From Linderina pennispora (Eukaryota; Kickxellomycota; Kickxellomycetes; Kickxellales; Kickxellaceae): DNA of 64,000 nucleotides. How positions within the stretch are numbered: position 1 is the stretch's first letter; each line of letters starts with the position of its first letter. A program made the translations under genes and the position numbers. The DNA is taken from contig NW_024468265.1 in NCBI RefSeq assembly GCF_002104995.1, positions 62,001 through 126,000 on the forward strand, given 5' to 3'. Under the pieces are notes generated by a model. The model saw only the letters and a program-made list of their open reading frames with translations, had not been told where the DNA came from and did no database searches. Shown in pieces: positions 55,401 to 63,780 of the stretch.

Positions 55401-55800
55401 GCCGTCGATTCTGCTGCCGACCTGGGCGGTAGCGCCGGTGGCTCCGACAATCCTGTTCCTGACATGGCTTTTAGCGCACTCCCTGATGGGCACGTCGCTG
55501 CGCACGCGGCTGGTGCCGCTGCGAGTCCATGATGGCATTGTGCCCAGGGTGCGTGGCACGCGCACGAATCGGCCTGGGACTGCATGGCTGGTGCTCAGCA
55601 TCGGAGCCATCGTGGCTGCAGCGACGGTGCCGCCGGTCAGCAGGCACCTGGGCGTCATCAAGCTGGATGCGGTGGAGTGGGCCCTGGTGGTGGTGGCGCC
55701 GCTGGCGCTGTTTGCGGCGCTAGAATCTGCCAAGGAGGTTTTGTTCGCCAGGGTTAGGCGTGAACACACAATTGGTGACCTACGGCTGGTGGATGCGTAA
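52483..55800 (+). CDS. P-type cation ATPase, P2-like with PEELP signature
   Basis: 1,105 residues, one exon. An N-domain like P2 pumps (NLGVDPTQGLDRLNAHNR) precedes the membrane core. Motifs: LTGES (about 185, actuator), IPEELPLIAK in TM4 (about 312), DKTGTLT with Asp357 as the phosphorylated residue, VVKGAPDIL (nucleotide site, about 560), and FIGDGINDAPSLTRADVGICMG (about 796). Typical Ca2+ pumps have PEGLP in TM4 and NxxTD in TM6; here TM4 has PEELP and TM6 has IELFTDLGATWTF. The large N-domain insert (about 375-540) is Ser/Pro-rich. The core resembles bacterial-type P2 pumps more than SERCA or PMR1. Ion specificity cannot be read out. Transfer from bacteria is possible but unproven; codon use looks like its neighbours. 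Confidence 0.88.
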   Translation: MEEINHLEYLRQLHDRVRQWRPWTRSLAEVADNLGVDPTQGLDRLNAHNRQEYFGPNVPVDLTHNFGIMDAFMDVATEPMILLLFAVGVLYSIWGKAWDAATIIVTILVVVGLEVSTEWRAKNALLSLSNSVPINTSVLREGREGVVAADELVPGDVILLAHGQSVPADAVVAVSSGLAVDESMLTGESISVYKTALDTNGEQEPRDGSDGDDTLVEIPRTLVCAGTTVTGGRAVCIVVATGSNTEIAGNVVQLMRGSKPPPTPLQRRMKKLAGTLTIAAISVCIIFPVIGLLQGMSWHSAILMGMSLAFATIPEELPLIAKASLALGARQLAKNNLLVRKLSAADALSEVSVIVTDKTGTLTRNQLVVSSVLVIGESGSGGPAVEVITPEAFAASERSSALVTPLYSAWSLSVDPLEAKPLAHFLVSARSQAIERKSVSPLANRRSPPSDAPGSFKQLRGFGKDFMNSAVLQSLSGDSGVLPRDPDTNQVPLMAVVNSISSFCETLPVPTGELPFDPTQRISARTRSVAQHLPEASASTSASVTPKREFHYTVVKGAPDILLPLCDRVWRATGTQKHDIAGGAIDGVQPLSDSFAQAISRSAINLAAGGSRIIGYAIAVTEEPVFSHAHSAGAQGTRGRQHRQPTSTEAQRAFRFHEATAASSKTAGLQNLIFVGAFAFYDPPQHEARPVIQECQSSGIRVIIATGDHPSTALAVSSAVGISEVHSQLSADQCNRESYGTFSELHAVTGEMIQKSLTNGSFDKLVDESNVFARVTPAQKLRLVHALQARGETVAFIGDGINDAPSLTRADVGICMGGNPSTADVAMDAASLIVLSGKFSGVVRCLREGRRLSANIEKCMVFYISCKLAIVMLFGFLLIAEGASPLTPIQVILIELFTDLGATWTFLTERAEGIAHTLGDDEGSLNSLKLVSDAIAGTSEVRAAGFLGSKTTDRAVVVFGCSLFATCLIPLLVPSILLPTWAVAPVAPTILFLTWLLAHSLMGTSLRTRLVPLRVHDGIVPRVRGTRTNRPGTAWLVLSIGAIVAAATVPPVSRHLGVIKLDAVEWALVVVAPLALFAALESAKEVLFARVRREHTIGDLRLVDA

Positions 55801-55948
55801 AAGCCAATATATTGTTGCACTATGGTGTGGATAAGAATGTCTACTATAAATTCGTGAGTCTATATCTCAAGGCTAGAACTGCGAGCTAGACGAGAGAAAC
55901 AGCCAATCTGATAGGGGTGAGAGGGATAAGATGATGGTTGTCGTTTCG

Positions 55949-57447
55949 TTACATGCCGGCATTGGTTCCGTTTGTCTGGACGCTGGGGCTGCCAGGCTGT
56001 TGGTATATGGAGACAGACTTGGTAGCAAAGGCGCCATACGTATACATGCACAGCAAATACGGCTGGCCAATGACCATGGCGACCCAGAAGAACCAGTTCC
56101 TCATGGCCTGGCAGTCCTTGAACCAGGCGACTTTCTCAGAAAACACAATGACCGGCACCTGCATCATCTGGAAGATGAAAAACAGCCCGTGGTTCCACCT
56201 GCTGCAGGCCACGGTCAGGGTGACCTCGTGCAGGACACTGGAGAACAGAAAGGTCAGGCCCATGGCGGCCACAGAGGCGGGGACGGCGCCGCGCCAGTTC
56301 TGGCGGATGGGCATGTAGACGTGGCGGGCCAAAAACATATGCACGGGCGGTTCCACTTGCGCGAGAACTCGTCGAGCCCGCGGGCATTCCACCAGTCGTC
56401 GTAGAAGCGGCGGTCGGCAAACCTTGTCAATTCGGCGAACCCGTTGGCGATTGAATCGAAGGTGATGAAGAAAAACAAGAGCCAGCAGGTCGCCATCGGC
56501 CCCATCAAGTGCACTGTGGTGACCAGGACCCCGGCCTCGGGCATCTTCTCGAGCCTGGGCAACACCAGGTGGGCGACCACAATATAAAACACAAAGAATA
56601 TGCCCATGGTGCCCAGAATCTTCTCCAGCACGTACCCCCACCGGATGCTCTTGGTGCGCGGGTATTCGAGCTCGTACACCAGGGTCGGGCTGAGCTGGAA
56701 CATCACATAGTTGGCCAACGTCACGTTCGCCGGGAAGCTGACCGTCGTTTTGTTCAGCGCCATGTCCAGATCTGCCGTAGCGCTGTCCTTTTTCTTCGCA
56801 AGCTCGGTCCTGGTCCGCAGCATGCCGGCCAGCATGCGGTTTGTGCTCAGGTACGAGTGCATTTTCATCCAGTTGACCATGATATGCAGGACAAAAAAGC
56901 ACCTTTGCACCCACGGCCACCCGCGGCCCATCAGCCAGCCGTACCAGAACAGCAGCCAGGAAATCTCGGTAGCCGCATGCGCCAGTATCGCCCACGCATT
57001 GCGCGAGTCAAGCCGGGTAGAGAGCCACAGGAGCCTTGTAAACGGCACCACAAACATGGTCGAAAGGACCAAGGCCAGATCCCCTAGCACCAGCTCCAGG
57101 GACCGGCTGAAAATCACCCCGCCCAGGGACGTCGACAGGAACTCGCCGTTATTCTCGAAATGCGACACCAGTACCGACACCAGGTAGGCGCCAGCGATCG
57201 TCCAGAAGCACGTCACAAAGCCCCGGATCTTGTCGCTGCCGCCCCACATCAGCTCCGTGTAGTCCAGGATTGACGTGCGCGGCCGGAAAAACAGCTCCTG
57301 CTGCTGCTGTGTCTTCTGCAGCGATCGCTGCAGCTTCTCGTTGAATACCGGCGGGTCCCGGTGCGTAAATGCTTGGTGAGTGCCTGCCACTGGCGTGCTG
57401 GCGCCGGTCGGAGGCTGCGTTGATGCGGCTGCCTGCGAAACAAACAT
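55949..57447 (-). CDS. Sterol O-acyltransferase (ARE-type MBOAT), one frameshift
   Basis: The N-terminal 385 residues are open from ATG 57447; the rest continues in another frame to 55949, about 500 in total. MBOAT motifs: FYDDWWNARGLDEFSRKWNRP (the FYxDWWN signature), PVHMFLARHVY and FLFSSVLHEVTL with the conserved histidine. The pattern after DWWN is closest to yeast Are1/Are2, which make steryl esters in the ER; a DGAT1 role is less likely. The break lies at 56343-56344, where CCGTGC lacks one G compared with the expected CCGGTGC (Pro-Val-His). It is a deletion, unlike most breaks here. TTGTTTCGCAG just after the ATG could instead be an acceptor, so the true start may be in an upstream exon. 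Confidence 0.85.
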
Positions 57448-57866
57448 GAGTGATAATTATGTTACCGGGGGTGGGAGGGAGGGTCTGAGGAGAAAGAGGG
57501 GTGTGTTTTGCTTTCGGTGGAGTTCAAGTGTTTTGGAAATATCGTCAGCCGAGGCGCACAAGAACAACTCCGCCCAGCCTTCAAAGTGTGTGGACCCGCT
57601 GCCTTTTCGGGTTCCGCCCAGCCCTCAAACACCCGGGCGGTGATGACGAAACAGGGGCTGCAGGCAAGGGGCCTGGGCTGCTGCTTGGGGTTTTGGGGGA
57701 GGCAGCCAATCGAGGGGCAGTTTCGCGTGATCCTGCCAGCGCTGCTAATCGGCTGGGAAGCGTACTTCCAGCGGTGCTTTCGCCTCTTGCTTTTTTTTTT
57801 TTGCTTCAGTACCTGGCCTTTTTTTTTCCACATCGGTGATTATCTCGCTTCCTCTTCTTTTTTCCC
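57448..57866. other. Divergent promoter region
   Basis: 419 bp between the acyltransferase and CAB4 genes. Two T-rich stretches (57790-57830) lie just before the CAB4 start. A possible upstream exon of the acyltransferase cannot be excluded. Confidence 0.45.
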
Positions 57867-58860
57867 ATGGAGCCCGCAACCAAATACAACTATTACTTGC
57901 AGACCAACCCGCTGGAGCCACTGGAGCAGCGCTCGGCAGAGTCTCTGCGCCGGGCCGCTGAGCACACGTCGCAGCAGCTGACGGTCTTTGTGTCGTTCCT
58001 GGACCCTGCAGGTCTGGTCGGCGAGCACGGGATGGGTGGTGATGCAGCGGCGGGTATCCGAGATATACGCGATTACTGCCCAGCAGGCGTTCCGGACTAA
58101 CGTGGCCGTCGATGTGGTTCTGGTGGACTTTTGCGCGTACTCTGCCGACGACATGGCTGCATATACAGAAATCACAACACTGGTTGACACAACAGGTAAA
58201 TGGCGAAACCGCGCATTAGCATGCTGTTTTAACGGGGGTGGCTGCTTTATACCAAAAAAAACCACAACTTCCAAGCATGATTTAGGGAACATCGGAGACA
58301 CCACAGAGGTGCCTGTTTGGTGGCCGGCGGCGAATATTACCAAATCAGCTGCCGACGGCTCCCCGGTGTCTGTGCGTCGGCAGCAAATAGGTGCGCGGAT
58401 CCCGTGGCTGGCGTTCCCGCACGTCGCGCTGGGCGGCACCTTCGACCACCTGCACATTGGCCACAAGATCCTCTTGACGGCCGCAGCGCTGACGGCAACA
58501 CAGAAGCTGACCATCGGGGTGTCTGCCGAGACCTTGCTGGTGAAGAAAAAATACAAGGACTATCTGGAGCCGTACCGGGCGCGCGAGCTCGGCGTGCTTT
58601 TGTTCCTGCGGCGGATCCGCAAGGACATTATCTTTGAGCTGGAGCCCCTCTACGACATCTACGGGCCAACCATCGTCGATGCGTCGGTTGCCGCGCTGGT
58701 CGTGTCGCAGGAGACGCTGAATGGCTGCGAGGTGCTGAATGATAAGCGCGGCGAGCGCGGAATGCCGCCCATGCAGATTCTGGCCGTCGACTTGGTGTCG
58801 GCTGGCGGCTCTGACAAGCTCAGCTCGACGGCTATCCGCGAAGCCCTGGCCCACAAATAG
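57867..58860 (+). CDS. Phosphopantetheine adenylyltransferase (CAB4), one frameshift and a probable intron
   Basis: ATG 57867. The C-terminal half is the PPAT fold: VALGGTFDHLHIGHKILL (HIGH-type nucleotidyltransferase motif), AETLLVKKKYKDYLEPYRAR, VVSQETLNGCEVLND and SSTAIREAL. It adds AMP to phosphopantetheine, giving dephospho-CoA. The N-terminal part (VSFLDPA, VSEIYAITAQQAF, VVLVDF) is the fungal/animal-type extension. One extra base at 58017 joins the two frames (PAGL to SASTGW). A likely 111-bp intron at 58196-58306 (GTAAAT to CCACAG) lies between DTT and EVPVWWPA. Its length is divisible by three and it has no in-frame stop, so it would stay open if retained. No dephospho-CoA kinase domain is fused. 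Corrected, spliced length is about 293. Confidence 0.88.
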
Positions 58861-58896
58861 GCATACGAATTAATTGTTTATTCTCACAAAAAAGAA

Positions 58897-59832
58897 TTAA
58901 ACTGGCAGCGCCGACAGGTATCCGCGCAGCTTCTCGCAGTCGTAGCGCGACGGCTTGGGCACCTTGATTTTGCGCAGCGCATCCACAAACGCCTGCTGCT
59001 GCCTGTCCGTGCATGTGGCCGCTAGCGTGCGCATCGAGCAGCGGATATTCGGCTCGACGGTCTTGCGGTAATCCAGCACATCCATGCAGGACGCCAGAGC
59101 GACGGTTGCGCTGCGCCACTCGAGCAGAGTCTCACGCGCACGGTTCGTCCCAAACACCTCCTGGATCACTGCCCTGGCCTCCTCCCACGCCATCCCCTGG
59201 TCCAGCTCCGTCTCGACGAAATACGCGACTAAGGGCGAGGCGAATTCAATCAGAAACCCCCGCCACTCCTTGACATGCCCCGGAATGAACATTTCCAGGT
59301 ACGCCAGCGGCTGGCAGACAAACTCGAAGGCATCGAACTTGCCCCAGCGCCTTGTATCGCGCATATGGCGGCACTGCTTGGCCAGCTTGTGTTTATCGCT
59401 GCTCTCGGGCAGCATCTCCAGGTACTCGAATATGGCCGCCTGCAGGCTGTCGTTGGTGTCCTTGAGGCTGCGCGCCAGCCTGGTGAACGCCGCATTCTGC
59501 CGGGTCACGTCGTGGCCGGCCGTCGCCAGGGCGTTCAGGTTGAACGGCTGCGTGGTCGTGCTGGTCACCGTGTTGGTGAGGATTTCGCGGTACGCCGATG
59601 GCAGCAGCAGCTCGATGTTGCGGTCCAGCGTCTGCTTGACCGAGATGAGGTGGCGCAGGTAGCCCAGCGCCGCGTCCGGCTCAATCGGCCCGTCCTCGCT
59701 GCGCCATTTGCTGAACACCTCGGTGGCGTCTGCGATGGTGTTGGTATCGGACCGGTCGTCGCTCGACGACGAGTAGCGGTGGGTGCTCCGGCTGCGGTGG
59801 TGGAAGAGTTTGGAAAAGTACTTTTTCGTCAT
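58897..59832 (-). CDS. Hypothetical helical protein
   Basis: 311 residues from ATG 59832, chosen because MTKKYFSKLFHHRSRS begins a plausible basic N-terminus and upstream sequence is T-rich leader. A Ser/Arg-rich start is followed by an all-helical body: ATEVFSKWRSEDGP, ALGYLRHLISVKQTLDRN, AIFEYLEMLPESSDKHKLA, FEFVCQPLAYLEMFIPGHVKEW and QQQAFVDALRKIKVP. I recognise no domain. The compact Leu/Phe pattern and unbroken frame argue that it is a real gene. It ends 36 bp from the CAB4 stop, tail to tail. Confidence 0.75.
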   Translation of the reverse strand: MTKKYFSKLFHHRSRSTHRYSSSSDDRSDTNTIADATEVFSKWRSEDGPIEPDAALGYLRHLISVKQTLDRNIELLLPSAYREILTNTVTSTTTQPFNLNALATAGHDVTRQNAAFTRLARSLKDTNDSLQAAIFEYLEMLPESSDKHKLAKQCRHMRDTRRWGKFDAFEFVCQPLAYLEMFIPGHVKEWRGFLIEFASPLVAYFVETELDQGMAWEEARAVIQEVFGTNRARETLLEWRSATVALASCMDVLDYRKTVEPNIRCSMRTLAATCTDRQQQAFVDALRKIKVPKPSRYDCEKLRGYLSALPV

Positions 59833-60561
59833 TGAAGAGTGCTGGAATGTTGTCTGGGGTCTTTTTTTTCTCGGCTTTGTGGAGGAAAAGGGGGAGGTGT
59901 TGTCGGACAACAATGAACGGCTAGGGCTGAAATCATGCTCTTTTCTGCTATTCGCAATTGTGATTTCTTTAACATAGAGGGTCATGCATCGATCGCCCTA
60001 TGTCTCTAGACAAGCGCTATGTTTTGTTGCCAATCGTTTACACGAGAACTCCACTCAGGCGTGCAGACATGGCACATGATGGCGCTGAGAAGCAGTGGCA
60101 GCCTACCCTAGATATTAGATTACCATGCAGTATATTGCACTGGTCAATATATACAGCACTATGCCACACCTGTATAGAAAGCCTAGAGTATAGTATATGC
60201 TTAAACAATAGAGGTCTAAAGCAACGTAATTAACCCCCAAAAGGCGTCCTATATCCTATAAAGCGTATCGCAACTGAAAGCAGTGCATTGGCTTTAGATA
60301 GCGGCTGTCTATGTTCAGCTCATCATTGTGCAATATCGAGATCATCGATTGATCACTACACAACTGCTATGGCCATCAGTTAATCATCTTCCAATGATAG
60401 ATGTATCTAGGATGCCAACTGTACCGCTTTCCTCTGAGCCATGGTGGAATGCCGGACTATATATAGTTTGACAAGCACGCTTATTCACATTTGTCACCTG
60501 GCAGCCTGCTTCAAACAACAACCCCATCATCACTCCAATCGTTAACACAGCTTTCATTGCC
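59833..60561 (+). promoter_or_regulatory. Promoter of cysteine-rich copy B, part of the duplicated block
   Basis: The right 160 bp (60400-60561) match the promoter of copy A. A TATATATA box lies at 60458-60465, about 100 bp before the ATG. The left part is AT-rich with no gene seen. Confidence 0.7.
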
Positions 60562-61000
60562 ATGCTCTCCACCGTTATCCCAATCGCTGCTTTCCTTTCT
60601 CTTGCGACATTTGCACTTCAGTCTAGCGCTACGCCTGTTGCTGATCCCAGCGTTGCAGCTGCTCACCACAGCGCTCCAGCTACTGCTCAGCCGAAGCCCA
60701 CCAAGCGCTGCGGTGCAAGCGGTGGCGGCTGGGGCGTCCCGTTCGCCAATGCATTCAACAACAACGTTGGCTATGCCTGCAGCCACTGCAACTCTAATGA
60801 GAACACCTTGTATACCAGTAATGCCAATGCATGCCAGGCGTGCGATAACGTGCATGGCAATAACAGTGCCTTTACCAGCTTCCGCAAGCGCTGCGGGTGT
60901 GGTGGTGTTGGGTGCGGTGCATGTTTTGGCTGGCCGTGGTACTGTGGATATGGCAGTGGTAGCTACGGTTGTTATGGCGGATATGCCTGCCCCGGCTACT
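60400..61000 (+). repeat. Inverted duplicated block B (gene plus promoter)
   Basis: Mate of 24734-25315 in opposite orientation, about 35 kb away. Identity is highest over the middle of the coding region and falls away at the 3' end of the gene. Confidence 0.9.
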
Positions 61001-61008
61001 TGTACTAG
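60562..61008 (+). CDS. Small secreted cysteine-rich protein, copy B
   Basis: 148 residues. Signal peptide about 1-23, Kex2-type Lys48-Arg49 before Cys50, and a mature part of 99 residues with 12 cysteines. Residues 18-118 match copy A at all but about six positions; the signal peptide differs slightly (STVIPIAAFLSL against SSATPIAVFATL). The tail is replaced by a longer Gly/Tyr/Cys-rich stretch (GYGSGSYGCYGGYACPGYLY against CSGYKYPCYLY). Near identity at silent sites means recent duplication or gene conversion. The function is unknown; effector, antimicrobial or wall-associated roles are all possible. Confidence 0.85.
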   Translation: MLSTVIPIAAFLSLATFALQSSATPVADPSVAAAHHSAPATAQPKPTKRCGASGGGWGVPFANAFNNNVGYACSHCNSNENTLYTSNANACQACDNVHGNNSAFTSFRKRCGCGGVGCGACFGWPWYCGYGSGSYGCYGGYACPGYLY

Positions 61009-61426
61009 CTATAATACAAACACAGGCATGCGCTAGTTTGGTTACGACCTGGAGCCAGCCAAATATAGTTTGCTAAATAACAAGCACATACAACATCTGT
61101 GGCACATGGATTGTGTTTTTGTCCGTCGAATAAATAATGCCACCCTCACATTCAGTCCAACATATCTGCTAACCAGAATGCGATGTGATGTAGCTGTTGC
61201 TTTACACTGCATTTATAGATGAGGTCCGCATGTGACGTCACCGATTAGACTGGAAATCACAATATTCAGCCTGTGGCCGCAGACGTCGAATTTTGCACTC
61301 TATATTTCGCGCTGCTGTGTGGCCGCTGTTGGCCGCAGGGTGCGAGATGCTATTTAAGGAGGGACAGGAGATACAGCCAGAGATTCTTTCCTTTACTTTT
61401 TTGTATTCTGAACCCCACTAGCAAAC
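61009..61426 (+). promoter_or_regulatory. eL19 promoter with CRE palindrome (61233-61240)
   Basis: A perfect TGACGTCA lies 187 bp before the ribosomal protein ATG. Two GTGGCCGC/TTGGCCGC elements (61318-61337) and CTATTTAAGG near 61350 follow. The region has no gene of its own. Confidence 0.45.
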
Positions 61427-62068
61427 ATGGCAAAAACAACAACACAGAAACGCCTGGCTGCATCTGTTCTCAAGTGTGGCCAGAGAAAGGTCTGGATTGA
61501 CCCCATTGAATCTGTGTACATCTCTTCTGCCAACTCACGCAAGTATCCCCTATGTCTGACCCTAGATAATAGATATGCGGCTCCAGTTCTAACTCCACTC
61601 GTTGCTTGACAACTAGGCAGGACTATCCGCACCCTTGTCAAGGGTGGCTTGATCACAAAGAAGCCACTCAAGGCCAGCTCAAGCTCCCGTATTCACAAGC
61701 ATAAAGCGGCAAAGCGCCTAGGCCGGCACTCTGGTATCGGCAACCGTCAAGGAACCGCTGAAGCTCGCATGCCTACGGCCATTCTGTGGATGCGTCGCAT
61801 GCGTGTTCTGCGTAACACGCTGCGCAAGTTCCGCGACATGGGCAAGATTGACCGCCATTTGTACCATGAGCTGTACCTCAAGTCCAAGGGAAATGTGTTC
61901 AAGAACAAGCGTGTTCTGGCCGAGCATATTCACAAAGCCAAGGCAGAGAAGGCCCGCGCTCAGCTGCTTGCAGAGCAGGCCGCAGCACGTCGCCTCCGCA
62001 GCAAGGCTATGCGGGAGCGCCGTGTCCAGCGCACGATGGAAAAGCGTGCAGCTCTGCTTGGGCTGTGA
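61427..62068 (+). CDS. 60S ribosomal protein eL19 (RPL19)
   Basis: Two exons, 61427-61542 and 61621-62068, give 187 residues. The 78-bp intron runs GTATCC to GGCAG with a good branch site (TTCTAAC near 61587) and joins NSR to [10 protein letters not shown]. Conserved features: [47 protein letters not shown] and [21 protein letters not shown]. It is part of the 60S subunit and contacts 18S expansion segments in a bridge. Length and motifs are normal for eL19. Frame is intact. Confidence 0.96.
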
Positions 62069-62534
62069 ATAGCCGTATCAGCTCCTATTCTGCAGCTCAG
62101 CTTTCAATACAAACCACTAAACCACACACCGCTTGGTGGCTGGGCCAGCCAGCTATACCCAACGCCCGGCCAAGCCAGAGACAGCCATTCGCCTATGATG
62201 CTGCACATATAGCTGGTCCTGGGTGTAACAGGTCTAGATTTGAGGATGACTTGAAGCTTGAACCTGCAATTGAAACCTAAAATTAGCGATTTTTACTTGC
62301 TGGTTTTTACTGCGAAGGGGGGTTACTCAGTATGAATACTTTGCGTGCCCTTCGTGCGTAAAGAGAACTAGAAAGAGCCATGAGCGCCTTAGCAGCCAGA
62401 TCCCGGATCAGTACTGGGGGCTTGTCGCATGGCCAATAGCTAAGCATGTTGGTATGTGGTTTTTAGCATCACCCTAACAATTTGAACTAATGGAGAAGAA
62501 AATAAAAAGCGTTCATATAAAAAATTACAGCGGT
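62069..62534. other. Intergenic, tail-to-tail region
   Basis: 3' flanks of eL19 (plus) and the AP-1-like gene (minus). No gene, RNA or repeat seen. Confidence 0.5.
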
Positions 62535-63611
62535 TCACTGCTTCTTGGAGAGGTCAACAAGCCGCAGATATGCTTGGACCAGGTCGCCACGATCCACGTC
62601 CAGACCATGAATAAGCTCAGCCTGGGGTGCTGGTTGTGGCCAGATAATATCCCACAGCTTGTGTGAGGGATTGCTGTCTGGCTTCCGAGGGAATGGGCCT
62701 GGATGTGTTGGGCTTTTGCTGCTGACACTGGCTATCCATGGATCAAGCGATGGCTCTGAGCAGGCTGTCACAGTGCCTCCAACTGCTGCTTCATCGGCAG
62801 AGTCTGGGACCAGTATATCTAACCGATGGGTAATTGCATCAATATCATCCAGAGTATATGTGTCGTCCTGCCCAACAGCTATGGAGCTGGGCGCTTCCAG
62901 CCAGTCCAATATCTGCTCTGATGCGAGATCGAGCGGGTTAGCAGGGTCCTGGATTGCGCTGGTTGATTTCCACGATGCTGCTCTGCTGCGTTGGCCACGG
63001 CTGCCTGCCACAGTACCTGCTATATTGGACAGAGACGCGTCGCTATTTTTGCTGGGGTTCATGGGTGCTGGTGGTGGAGGGATGATTCCAGGCAGTGAGC
63101 TGTCGGCCGTCGCAGGTTGAAGGGGTGGGAAATCAGCCGCTTTCTCTGGCCTAGTCTCGTTTGCTTGCGCTTGGACTGGTTCTGGTGCTGGTGCTGACTC
63201 CAGGGATAAATCCTCGGAATTTACAGCTTCATCGTTGGTCACGTCAATGAAGTCCCCAAAGTCGTCGTCATCCTCTTTGCCGCTGGCCATGACATCAGTT
63301 TGTACTCTTTTGGCTGCCCCTGCGGCAGGCTTCGAGTCAGCCCAAACGTTGGTGGCCTCGCTCTGCGTAAAATCACCGAAATCATCATTGCTGGTAGTTC
63401 GCAAACCACCATGGTTCTCAAGTGACGCCGTGAGCTGCTGGTGTTGCATTACTGGAGGATGGTTCGTGTTCAAAGCGTCGTCGCCACCATCAAGCATCAG
63501 CAGGTCTTCTATCGGCGACGCTGATGCTGCTGCTCCCACTGCAGCAGAGGTACCATGCCCTGGCGAGGTGCCTCCAGCATCTGTATCATCTCCAAGAAGG
63601 TCAAAATCCAT
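62535..63611 (-). CDS. Clathrin/AP-1 accessory-like protein with DFGDF motifs
   Basis: 358 residues, mostly disordered. Starts MDFDLLGDDTD. A clathrin-box match LLMLD is at residues 37-41. Two gamma-ear type motifs, DDFGDF (76-81) and DDFGDF (116-121, preceded by acidic residues), match the [DE]FxDF pattern that binds AP-1/GGA ear domains. A Pro/Ala region follows, and the last 130 residues are more ordered (LASEQILDWLEAPSS, LDDIDAITHRLDIL, LWDIIWPQPAPQ, DLVQAYLRLVDLSKKQ). Animal aftiphilin and yeast Laa2 have similar acidic FxxF-type motifs, so a role in trans-Golgi/endosome clathrin traffic is likely. Orthology is inferred, not shown. Confidence 0.6.
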   Translation of the reverse strand: MDFDLLGDDTDAGGTSPGHGTSAAVGAAASASPIEDLLMLDGGDDALNTNHPPVMQHQQLTASLENHGGLRTTSNDDFGDFTQSEATNVWADSKPAAGAAKRVQTDVMASGKEDDDDFGDFIDVTNDEAVNSEDLSLESAPAPEPVQAQANETRPEKAADFPPLQPATADSSLPGIIPPPPAPMNPSKNSDASLSNIAGTVAGSRGQRSRAASWKSTSAIQDPANPLDLASEQILDWLEAPSSIAVGQDDTYTLDDIDAITHRLDILVPDSADEAAVGGTVTACSEPSLDPWIASVSSKSPTHPGPFPRKPDSNPSHKLWDIIWPQPAPQAELIHGLDVDRGDLVQAYLRLVDLSKKQ

Positions 63612-63780
63612 TTATGCTACAGCCCGGGTAAAGGTAGATGAGATGCACAGGATAAAAGTACATAAAGGCGGGGAAGGAAAAAACGAAGCACCTGCCATCC
63701 TACATCTTTCAAACTTTATGAGGATTTTTATGTTTGTGGGACATTGCATTTCCAAAAAGAAATATCCGGCGAATTGCTAT

